Shown here piece by piece: positions 33,575-43,905 of a DNA stretch of 64,000 nucleotides (position 1 is the stretch's first letter; each line of letters begins with the position of its first letter). The DNA is taken from NCBI RefSeq assembly GCF_000247815.1, contig NC_021677.1:62001-126000 (forward strand). Direction: 5' to 3'. The notes below the pieces were generated by a model. The model was not told the origin of the DNA. It worked only from the letters and a program-made list of their open reading frames with translations, and did not search any database. The translations under genes and the position numbers were made by a program. This DNA comes from Ficedula albicollis (Eukaryota; Chordata; Aves; Passeriformes; Muscicapidae).

Positions 33575-36551
33575 CTGAACTCAAGAGAAAACAGAAATAA
33601 ATACAAAAGCACATATGCCAAAATGGAATTGCTTAAGGACCTTTTTGATGAATCTGGTGAAACTAATTACAGGAAAATGCTGAGATGTTGAAACTGAACC
33701 TTTTACTTAAAACGATTTGGCTCAATGACTTGCATGTGTCATATTGTGCTTTGTTTAAATTCTGAAGTATCTAGTTCTGAGATTTATTTTTTTTTAAAGA
33801 GACACAAGCACCTCCCTTTCTACCTTGTCCTGTCTTTTAATGCTAAAAAGGCAATTTTGACAGAGGAGTAAGAGACAAATTCTCTGTCAAAAAATAAACT
33901 ACAAAGGTCCACAAAACTAGTGCTGAAGCACAGGGAGTCCTAGGAAGCTCTAAATTTGCAGGCCACGTGGCTTAGAACTCAGTCATTGGTTTGGTAAAAT
34001 CTGTAGCAACACTGTGCCATCCAATTTATTCCTTTACACTGGCTTGTTGGAAACAATTCTTAGTGACAAAAGAATTTATTATTTCACCTATCTTTCCTCC
34101 TGAAAGGATATTACATGTGTTTTTTCTTCTTGCAGCAATATGCAGGTTATCCCTGATCTGTTTCTGTTTGCAGAGTGCCGTCTATATGCCCATATGCTTG
34201 AAATTATCTGCAACTCAGCAGTTCAGCAGAACTGCTCCAGGTCCCTCAGGAACTTAATCTAGTCATAGACAATGATACATGCTTTGACACACGATAATAT
34301 TTTAGTGTTGAAAGCCTTGTTTTGTTATTAAGTTGTATTTTGGTTTATTACAATGAATAGTTCAATACTTCCTTTTTTCTTCTTTTCCCCCTCAGCTTTT
34401 AAAAACTCTGTATCTGAGAGATGGATAACAATTAAAAAGGACACTTCAGAGAAAAGCTGTAAAGGAAGTCTATATATCTGTTTGCAAAGTTTATTTAAAG
34501 AATGGAAACACTTGCCTGTTTGAGCAATTCCCACTACATTCAGAACAGATTTCTCAAGGACGATCCAGAAACCACTGCAGAGCCTCTCAGAAAAAAAAAA
34601 TGGGTCACTTGAAACAAGCCATCTTCAGGTCTGCAGGTAGGAATATTGCATATTCTATTAGAGTATTGAAATTATTGCCCTCAAGTCAGAACTCAGAAAT
34701 CACAGCTCACATGGCCTGATTTGTTTCGCCATTCACCATGCTCTCCTCATTTGAGAAAAGGGAGAAAAAGAGAGAGAGGGGGGAACAAATCACACAAAGA
34801 GAACTTTTATATGCTTGAATGCAGCTGAAAAAAAGTTGGATGAACTTTTCCAACGCTGGAAAAAGTCCATCTGGTTTCCTACTGCTAATATCTACTTCCC
34901 AAACTCTGTTGTGGCTATGCTATAAGTCTCGGTCAGCACATGTATCAGGAGAAAAAAAAATAGCTGCTCTTTCCCCTTGGCTAGTCGGACAGATAGGAAC
35001 AAGAAGCAGAGAAAGGATTTCTTCAAGACTGTAGAGCTGCAAACAAAAACCTTATGAAATAAAGTTCCTGGTGCTAAGGAAAAGTTAGTACACAAATGCT
35101 TTTGAGCAGCTGGTCCTCTGAAATTCCCCTGTCTTAGTGTAACCTGGAGACATAAACTTCTCCTTGTAATTACGATACATTGATGACTACAATAATATGC
35201 TGGGGGAGCATATCACTGCAGGTCACAGGGTTGGAGAAGTGGCTTTTTTTTGAGAGTTTAAAGGTACAACATGATTTAGAATCTGGTGACAGTATCTCCT
35301 CCCACCCTCAGATGACCCTGACCTACACATATATCACACAGGTATCAGCTGGAGATGGAAGAGATAAGGGCTGGGGAAATTCCAGGCCACAAGACCGTTA
35401 GAAAAAAAGGTAAAAGGTCAATTCCCAATTGATGACAGCACACAGTAGCTGCTGAGCCTGATAAGTATTGATAAAGTTGTTGGTTTAGATTTTTTTCATT
35501 AGCATTTTTTTCTATGTTTAATAAACCAAGGGTCTGGTTAAAAATATGAAAGCAAAAATATAAAGCTTTCTGCACCAAACATGCCCTTTCACTAAGTTCT
35601 CTAAAACTTCCATTCTTTGCCTGCACAAGCTACTCTTCTGTAATAATGATCTGAGAGAGTTGCATTTGCAGAAAGACAAGATTAGGCAAGTAAGGTATTG
35701 GTATTGTTTAGGTAGTCAACCAGCCTAAACACAAATTAACCAGTCTTTCTTCCTAGGGGAAGAAAACAAACCTCTTCCAAAAAAGAATTCTAAGCAGTAC
35801 AGACAGATGAAATCTAGCACTCAGTTCACTCTTTGGAACATTTGACAAATTCACTTGATTTTATGTCAGTACAGTCTCTTCTGAGAACCACTTTGGGTGG
35901 GAGAAAATCGAAGCTCTTAATTGAGAAGGAGTGTGCATGGTTTGTGCTGCTGGGAGCTGGCAGCTCCCACACCACCGTGGGAAATCAGCCAGCCTTGCAA
36001 AGGACAGAGTTCTTCAGTTTTTTGGGGGACATGATCTTATAGAGGCCAGGGCCTAACTCTGGGCCTGTTCCTTATTGGACATAACAAAATTCAGCTTTGT
36101 TTTATACCCCATAATTATATGCAAATTATAATGAATAAGAACGTCAACTGAAAAACCTCTACATGAATAACGGGCAATAAGTTTACAAAGGTCAAGACAA
36201 CAGTTTGCTGCAGGTTTTGTAGAGTCTTATAAAAGAAAAATATAGTGATGTTTGAGGACTTTTAAGAATCCAGCAAAGACACTGCAAGTCTTTGGGCTGA
36301 TTGTCACCACAGCTGCACTCTCAGGGACTGTGACATCACACAGTAGAAGAGCAAATCACAAATCAAGAGCCACATTTCCTCCAGTAATTTATGGAACTGT
36401 AATGATTTACTCCAACTGCAGTGCTAATCCAATTGCCTTACTGATTTTTAAATACATCCATAGCAAGACCTTTCGAGTTCACCTGATATGAAAGATGGGC
36501 ATTGCAGAGCTGTGCAGACCTCAGTGCTCATTGTTCAAGACACAATGCTGA

Positions 36552-36571
36552 CACACACACACACACACAGA
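36552..36571 (+). repeat. (CA)n microsatellite
   Basis: Uninterrupted ACACAC run of about 20 bases. Confidence 0.9.
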
Positions 36572-36839
36572 GCACAGTGCCATCACTGGAGCCTTGACAC
36601 TCCCACCAGGACTGCTGCTGGTGCTGCCAATTCTAGCAAATGCAACTGATGCTACCCAGGTCAGGCTCGACAGCTGCAAACACTAACGGCAACCTTTTAA
36701 AGTTAAGACAAAGAGAAAGAATGTTAAAGAGGTTCCTACCTAGGTTCTGCATCCACAACAGCAGCAGCTATACTACCACACAAATGCTCAAAAGGCAGAG
36801 AATTCTCTCCTGAAGCAAAGCTCTGCTGGTACACGGTAG

Positions 36840-36958
36840 AGGAATCATTAACTTCCAACTCAAACCAACGTTTTAATCTTGTCTCCTCCCAGTTCTGCCC
36901 TCCGTTAAAGGTCCCAAAATCCATGTTTATCCACAGAGGTCAAAAGTTAATTAGGAAG
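36840..36958 (-). promoter_or_regulatory. Candidate HNF1/HNF4-like site cluster upstream of SLCO1B
   Basis: The plus strand has AGGTCAAAAGTTA at 36937-36949, close to an HNF4 DR1 element, overlapping GTTAATTAGGAAG (36946-36958), a partial HNF1 site. The minus strand has GTTAATGATTCCT at 36840-36852, another partial HNF1 site. A splice-donor-like CCTAG|GTAGGA follows on the minus strand at about 36740. This is compatible with a liver-type promoter and non-coding exon for SLCO1B, but it is inference from degenerate motifs. Confidence 0.3.
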
Positions 36959-37539
36959 AAGATATGCAAGTGTGCTCCTTTTGTATGTTCTTGTGAAGCA
37001 TCTTTTTTTTTTTTTCTTTTCTCCTGAAATTGTCTAGATTATAACAGTCCACACCTTCCTGGTGTTTAAAAAGATGGTGTCCCAGCTTTAGAAATAAACC
37101 TGTTTCCAATGCATTTTGTTATGAAGTTTTATTTTCATACTCTGGCTAAAGTCCATTCAGCTCAGATCTACTAGAGCCAGCCAAGAATTTGCAGGAAGAG
37201 AAAACATAGTGCCTTGGGTATATGGAGCAAAGGGGGTGTTCAAGAATCATTCATGCTTAGAAGACTGTTCAGATTTGTAGTTTATTGCTATTAACAGCGA
37301 AGGCAGGTGAAATATGGAAGCGTATTAGGGCTGTGTGTACTTTGGAGCAGCCCTTTATCTCTTACAGCCCTGGTTCAAGGAAACCAGAACAGGTTTATTT
37401 GATTGTGCCCCTGCAGTGCATTCTGCCTGATTCCTGAGAGCAATTGTACTTAAAAGGTAAGTTATTCTTGAGGCAGGTGAGCTATGACTACTGTCTGCCT
37501 GGATGTTACACCAAAATATTCCATTCCTGGTAGCTCCTG

Positions 37540-37740
37540 CCCCCTGCCCTGCCACCACTTCCACCAGCCATTTCCTGGTAGAAATCAACCAGCTTAGTCA
37601 GACTTTGATGTACCCTTGATAAATCCATGCTGGCTGCTCCAAATCACCAGTCCACTGTGTCCAGTAACTGCTTCAAGGTTAGCTTGCTCAATAATCTTCC
37701 ATAAACCTCCGCTGCTATTTTATTGATTCATTTTGGTTGC
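37540..37740 (-). mobile_element. Decayed CR1-family reverse-transcriptase fragment
   Basis: The minus-strand translation SLTKLVDFYQEMAGGSGGRA corresponds to the conserved CR1 ORF2 block QHGFTKGKSCLTNLVAFYDE; surrounding bases match the same element. It is strongly diverged, with stops. Confidence 0.7.
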
Positions 37741-38519
37741 AACTTTCTGTGCAGAACAATTTTTAGTTTTCCATGGCTAAGTGATCAATAATGTGATCGA
37801 GGGGGACTTCATTCATCATTGCAGAGAAAATCCATGGTGTTAGATTATGATTGCATCCATTATATTTATGTCTGAATGGAAAAAACCCTAAACAACCAAC
37901 ATGGCCATCCCTGCAATTTTTCTAAAAGAGCTGTCCTCACAGTCAGAGCATTACTTAGCTTTATACATGTGCAAGAGACAGAAACTCATGGTGCTATAAC
38001 AGATGTGGGTCCCTTTTTTTTTCAGTTAGTGATCCTTCATGTCCTATCACGGCATAAAACATCTACTACCCACTTCCAGCAGGTTTCTTGTACCATGCCT
38101 GACATTTGCTTGCCACAAGACAAGCATCTTGGCCCCTGTTTATTGCTCTTTTTTGCAGGCTACCAAACCATTCTGCTGCTCTGCGTTGCTGGTGTTCCAC
38201 CAAAGAACAGACACACAAACACCTGTGTCCTCCTCCTCCTCCTTCAGGGCTGTGTCACGAGTATTCCCTGCTGTTTCACAAAGTTTTATGGTGGAGCTTT
38301 GCATTCCCAAGGTTTCATTTTCAAGTTGTCTTCTGATGTATTAGCAGACCTACCCAAGTGCTGGGTTTTGGCCTTTTAATCCTAAAAATCTGGAAAGGGG
38401 TGGAGCTAAAATTACTCTGTTACTTCGGAGTAGTAGAACCTGTAGAAAAAGGTGCTACTTTCTTTTGCATATAAGGGAAACAGCATTTCTTTGTTTTCAC
38501 CATTCTGACAAATGAATAC

Positions 38520-38775
38520 AAATCAGTTTCTCCCAGTTTTTTCTAGCCCTGTATATACCATTAATTTATAACTTTTCAGGATTAAAATATCTTTTGTACT
38601 CTGCTTTCAGTATGGCTGGCAAATCAGTTTCTCCCAATTTTTCCTAGCCCTGTATATACCATTAATTTATAACTTACAAATCAGTTTCTCCCAGTTTTTT
38701 CTAGCCCTGTATATACCATTAATTTATAACTTTTCAGGATTAAAATATCTTTTGTACTCTGCTTTCAGTATGGCT
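38520..38775 (+). repeat. Three-copy tandem repeat
   Basis: Three copies of AAATCAGTTTCTCCCA followed by a CTAGCCCTGTATATACCATT block. The outer two also share TTTTCAGGATTAAAATATC and TTTGTACTCTGCTTTCAG. Confidence 0.9.
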
Positions 38776-39208
38776 GAGAAGAACTTTTCTCTCTTCAGAC
38801 TGCTGCTGTCCAAACTGTCTGTGGAAGCATTCACAATCAAAGCTGGCTTCTTGAACCAAGAACTGTTGATTAAAACTACCTCAATAGAAAAATACTCAAG
38901 TCAAATCGAAGACTATGGTCTCACACCCAAAAAAGAGAGATGTATCTCTTTTTCCATCCAAGACTCCCCCCTCCATACCACGCACACTTGAATTAAAAAA
39001 ACGAAAAAGGATTATGACAGTAAAAACCCCCTTAATAAGAACACTGAGACACGGGTAATTTGTGATTCCTGCTGAGGTTGACAGCAGTGCTGACAGCAGC
39101 CACAGTGAGTCACCTTTAGCACAGGAGCTGGGTGCAGGCTCCTCCAGGCAGAGGGTGGCAGCAGATCCCACCACAAGCAGAGGCAGCCAAGGCACAATTG
39201 GCAGGGCA

Positions 39209-39233
39209 GGCAGCAGCAGCAGCAGCAGCAGGG
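39209..39233 (+). repeat. (GCA)n trinucleotide run
   Basis: About eight GCA units in a locally GC-rich stretch. Confidence 0.85.
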
Positions 39234-39798
39234 AGCTGCTGGCCAGGCAGAGGCCAACTGGAGCAGGCAGCTTTGATTAGAGCCTTCTTATTCTCAGGAC
39301 ACTAATCCCTAGATACAGAAAATCAATGCATTTTAAAATTTAACCCTTTGTTAACAAACTAAATAAAAGGGATAGTGCACAGGAAGTGTAAGCAAATACT
39401 CCTGTAGTTAAGATTCTACAGGAATCCTGAGAGGGTGAAAACAGCATTAACCACAATAGAAAAGGATTCTTTGGTGCTCCTGTCCCAGAGTGTCTGGTTT
39501 CTGTTTGGTGCTGTAGAGCTGACAAGAGAGAAGAGCATGCTGAGAGGTTGATTTGTTGTCTCCATCTTAGCCAGTGTCTGGGAATTTATCCTTCCACTGC
39601 TCAGTGGAGAATTGCCTTTCAAAAGAACCTGATAATTTTGTCATTGATTTACATCATGCATCTGTCTGGGGAAAAGTAGACCATGATGTGCTGTTTTAAT
39701 GATATTTTTTCTTTATTTTTCTGCTTAAAATACAAAGGTTAGATATTAATGCTGGTTGTACAGCTCCTCTTTGCATTCAGTCTTAATCAGCAGCTTGG

Positions 39799-40095
39799 AT
39801 TGGAGTTGTTATTACAGACACAGAATTGAAGTGGAAGTCATTGGCAGGTGAGAGTGCTCAGACTTTTTTGTGGCCAATCCAAATGTGAGCTACATCACAG
39901 AACAGCAGAAAAAAACTGGAGTTGTTATTACAAACACAGAATTGACGTGGAAGTCATTGGCAGGTGAGAGTGCTCAGATTGGAGTTGTTATTACAGACAC
40001 AGAATTGAAGTGGAAGTCATTGGCAGGTGAGAGTGCTCAGACTTTTTTGTGGCCAATCCAAATGTGAGCTACATCACAGAACAGCAGAAAAAAAA
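39799..40095 (+). repeat. Complex tandem duplication
   Basis: Three copies of a unit starting TTGGAGTTGTTATTACA and ending GTGAGAGTGCTCAGA; the first and third are followed by the same TTTTTTGTGGCCAATCC segment and a poly(A)-like run. Few substitutions. Confidence 0.9.
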
Positions 40096-41549
40096 TCCCA
40101 TGCTGACTTCAGGTGAAATCCCAGGGCAAGGTCCATCACCTTCACATGGTCTGGGATATTAACTGAGGTAACAGGACCAAAAAAATTAATATGGCTCACG
40201 TAATTGAATACCTGGTATTACATGCAAAACCACTTCAATAAACTGTTCATCTATCTTGTTACACTAGAGCAGATCCTTTACTAGAATGGGTGAGTCTTGA
40301 TTTTTTTCTGACAGAAAAATCTATCAGATGTCCGAAACATACCAAAGAGAAAAAAAAGCAATTGATTTCTATTATAGTTTTATCCTGCTTGATTTCCAGA
40401 CACTGGAAAACAGTCTGTCAGCACAGTTAAATAAATAGATTTTTGCTGAGTCTATAACGTTATCACAGGTTGGTTTTTATTTAAACAAGTTTGTGTTTTT
40501 CCATATCTTATTTTAGAAGTGCCAACATCACAGGATCAACAAGAGGGTTCTGGTTGTGTAGAACAGCCTTTCAAGCTTGCCATACTCAACATGAGAGAGC
40601 TTCCTGGCCTGGTCACCATCCAGCTGTGAGAATGTGCTCCACGTGCTCTCCACTAAATCCTTTCCTTATTTACTCTCTTCAGAATTCAATGAACTGTATT
40701 AATCTGGGATGAGCTGTTGGTTAACTAACCTCCTGCCATTAGCCACATGTTGCTTAAGTAATGAGCACTTTAAACCTCCATTGAAGGGCCCCACATTTAA
40801 ATTGCCACTCATCATTTTTACAGGAATAATGGACTTTTTGTCCATTATCATTCTCCTACTGAATCCAAAACACAGCACTCTTGCAGCTACTGAGAAGAAA
40901 ATGTTCTGTCTGCCAGGTGAAATCAGTGAATTTTCCTGGGCTCTTGCTGCCAGGCATGTGCAGAACAGCCAGGGTACCAGATCCATAACTGAGAGGAGCA
41001 GTGTCCTTGCCAGGACTGACTCACAAAGAAGGAATCCTCCCCATTGCCTTGACACACATACAACACCAAGCACTGACTGAAGTGCAGATATCTCTCCTTT
41101 TTTGTCTCAGGGTGCACTTAAGTTGTGTTCCTCCTTCCTCTCATGGGATCTGACAGCTCATTTCTATGGGAACTGCCCTCTCCAGGAGGCTCTGGAAGGC
41201 TCCAAGCGTTGGTGCTGCTGGTGCAGTTTGACATTTTTTCTACTTTTACGATGATGATGAGACCCGAGACTGGAATGCCAATCTTTGTGATCCACCCCAA
41301 CCACAACTCTTGACTAAATCCCATATTCATAAATCCTCAGATTATTTTAATTACGTTTGTTTAGTTCAATATCCGGTCTCAAGGCCCAGCGAACAGCCAC
41401 AGCTGTCCAGGACCTCACTGCCCACAGCCTCTGGCCCTCACCTGGGAGCACAAACACCTGGGACAGGACAGTGGGTCTCCCAGATTCCAGGCCACTGCCT
41501 GAACCCTCACCCGTGTGGCAAATCTGGGTGACACTGGCTCTTCCTCTGG

Positions 41550-41697
41550 CAAATGCATTTTCCCCAGTAAGGCACTCAAAGCTTTCCCCTCCACAGACAT
41601 TTGGTGCTTAAGCACCAACCTACAAATGCATTTTCCCCAGCGAGGCACTCAAAGCTTTCCCTTCCACAGACATTTGGTGCTTAAGCACCAACCTTTG
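41550..41697 (+). repeat. 74-bp tandem duplication ending in an 18-bp perfect palindrome
   Basis: Two copies of a unit with AAATGCATTTTCCCCAG and GGCACTCAAAGCTTTCCC, each ending in TTGGTGCTTAAGCACCAA, which is its own reverse complement. Confidence 0.9.
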
Positions 41698-42932
41698 GTG
41701 CTGCTATGGAGCGGGTTGGGTTGGTCCCTAATGGCACAGGACAAACTCTGGTCACTGGTCATTGATACAGACCAGTGAAAATCCCACTCTCACCCGTGTG
41801 CCCCTCCTCATGCACCCCGCAGGAGAGGCAGCAGGACACCCACAGTCACTGCTGGGACACAAGTGATGTGATATGGGCTTGTTTTGCCAATATCGTGGTG
41901 AAGGATGAACTTTTCAACATGTTCTCAGAAATTCTAGTTGCTTTAAAGGATACCCCTGTGGTACCACCATTATCTTTTCCAGTGCAAGCTTTCCACTCCC
42001 CACCCCAAACATAATTAATATCAAATATTGCCAAAGCCCAAAAATGTCTTACTTTCAGCTAGAAAACACAATAAATTTAAAGGAAAAGCCCCAAGTCACC
42101 TGGTCTTTTAAATAATTTTAATTTTATTTTTCCCAAGCTGTCTTGTCATAACTTTTTAAAATATAAATCATTTGTATCTTGTATAATTTTGTTATTACAT
42201 GATAAAGTGCATGGAATTATTTAGTACACTGAGTACTAGCAAGAAGCAAGAAACTGCTGGAAATCTAAGAAAAGCTCTATTTTCATTCCAGTTTCCTTTG
42301 GATGGTACTCTTGTGGTTTCTTTGACTGTAACAATTTCTATATTTGATTGCTGTGCTGGAACAAAGCTAGTGGGAAATGGACTCCTAATCACAACGCTTG
42401 ACATCCTAAGTGTTGTGGATGGAATTCATGAGCCTGTGGCTGATTTTCCCTTCCAGCAAAGCACCTTCCTCCTCCCTCTGCCTGGCCGCTGGCAAGGACG
42501 GGCTGCTGTGCCCGAGATCCCTCTGCCTCCCAGGCTGCCAGGTCAGGATGAGTGCCCTTGGCTGGTCCATGGCAGAGGGAGCTGCAGGCAGCCTCCCACT
42601 GCCCCCACACAGCAGGAAACCCAGGGGCAGCAGGGCTCGGGCAGCTCCGTGAGCAGGGAGGGAGCTGAGGGGCTCCAAAGTGGGGAGGGCACAACTGCGC
42701 CTCCCCAGCCATGGGAAACCAACCCCCTCACTCAGCAGAAAAAATGGTGAGCAGTGCTTTCAGAGCTGTTCACGTGCTAAAAAGTGGTGGTCTTTGCTTT
42801 TGGGGTTTACAGTGAAAATTGCAAGAAGGTGAACATTTTCAGCATAGCTACTAAGATACTGCTTCACTGACGATGGAGTTTTGCCAGGAACACCACTCAC
42901 TGGGTAAAATCACCGTGGAGATCTCAGTTTTC

Positions 42933-43155
42933 CTAAAGTCTGGTCTCCTTTTCTGGCCAGTAAGTTGACTGAATCAACTGGTCACTATTGACAAAACTAT
43001 CTTTTCTGCCCTTTGTCCCACAGGCGCCTCTCTCCCCGTTGGCTGAGAGGGTCTCATCTTGTGGAGAAGTCCTTTTTCGGAGAACCCAAAGGACAGCAAC
43101 GCTGAAGAAAACTGACACCGTGCCCAAGACCAAAGTCAGCCCCAGGTACACATAC
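42933..43155 (-). CDS. SLCO1C1: SLCO1C1 terminal coding exon: TM12 and C-tail
   Basis: Acceptor TCTCAG. It encodes [20 protein letters not shown] and a tail ending [11 protein letters not shown], stop TAG. A minus-strand AATAAA occurs at 42123-42128, about 0.8 kb downstream, as a candidate poly(A) signal. Confidence 0.95.
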
Positions 43156-43865
43156 CTGAGAGAGAAATGATGGGTCAGAGCCTGTGTCAAAGGCAACGCA
43201 CGACCAGAAGGCATCAAAGACACATTCATATTTTCATCAGGTCAGGCTGGGGAAGGACACTTGGATCTAGGGGATGACCCTGGAGAGGGGAGTTTGTCAG
43301 CTCGCCCAGGTCAGGTGTAGAGTGGTCTGTGGTCAAGAAAGCATCTCAGGCATTCACTGACCTCCACCCCAATGTGCTTCAGCAAGAACAGCACTAATAT
43401 TTTTAGAGCAGTCAGTCTATTTTTCAGCCATCTCATAAACAGTACCAGTGATATCAAGACCATGGATGGCATTTTTGCTTTACAGGCATAATGACAGCAA
43501 CAACAGCAGCAACAATAACATCATAATGTTTTATTAGCAAGAAGAGTCCCAGCTGAGATTTTGCTCTTTCCTTCAAGTTCTCAAAACAAGATGGACCCTC
43601 CTCTCACATTTATTTTCCTAGTGGTGGGAGAAGAGACAACCTATTCTCCCATTTTCCTCTTACCACTGTTATTCCATTCTTCATTTCTGGTGAAGCCTTT
43701 CACAAATGCAGTTCAGACAATTACTGTCCTCTAGCAAGAAATTGATAAACACAACTCTGCACTTTAGTCTCTAGATAAGTCAAGCATATTTTGTGGCACC
43801 TCTGCCTTACATTTTTTGATCCAGCTCCAACATGGAGAAAAATGAGCTTTAATAACTTATTTACA

Positions 43866-43905
<40 letters not shown>

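Larger units (their letters stand above)
33575..42932. other. Spacer between SLCO1B 5' end and SLCO1C1 3' end
   Basis: No supported protein-coding gene. It must contain the SLCO1B promoter and non-coding first exon (candidate near 36740-36960). It also holds a decayed CR1 reverse-transcriptase fragment (37540-37740), a CA microsatellite (36552-36571), a (GCA)n run (39209-39233), and tandem duplications at 38520-38775, 39799-40095 and 41550-41697. No endogenous retroviral LTR was recognised between SLCO1B and 37.5 kb. Confidence 0.6.

Noticed and set aside
36736..36924. Protein-like 62-codon frame on the minus strand starting MDFGTFNGG
   Set aside because: It has a reasonable ATG context but resembles no OATP N-terminus or other family I know, and frames of this length occur by chance; at most it overlaps a non-coding first exon.
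37876..38379. 167-codon plus-strand frame
   Set aside because: Its composition is irregular and low in charged residues, there is no family resemblance, and it lies near decayed repeat DNA; a chance frame is more likely.
39140..39165. Second CTCF-like motif (GGCAGAGGGTGGCAG)
   Set aside because: It lacks the GGGCGC core and lies in a low-complexity CAG-rich stretch.
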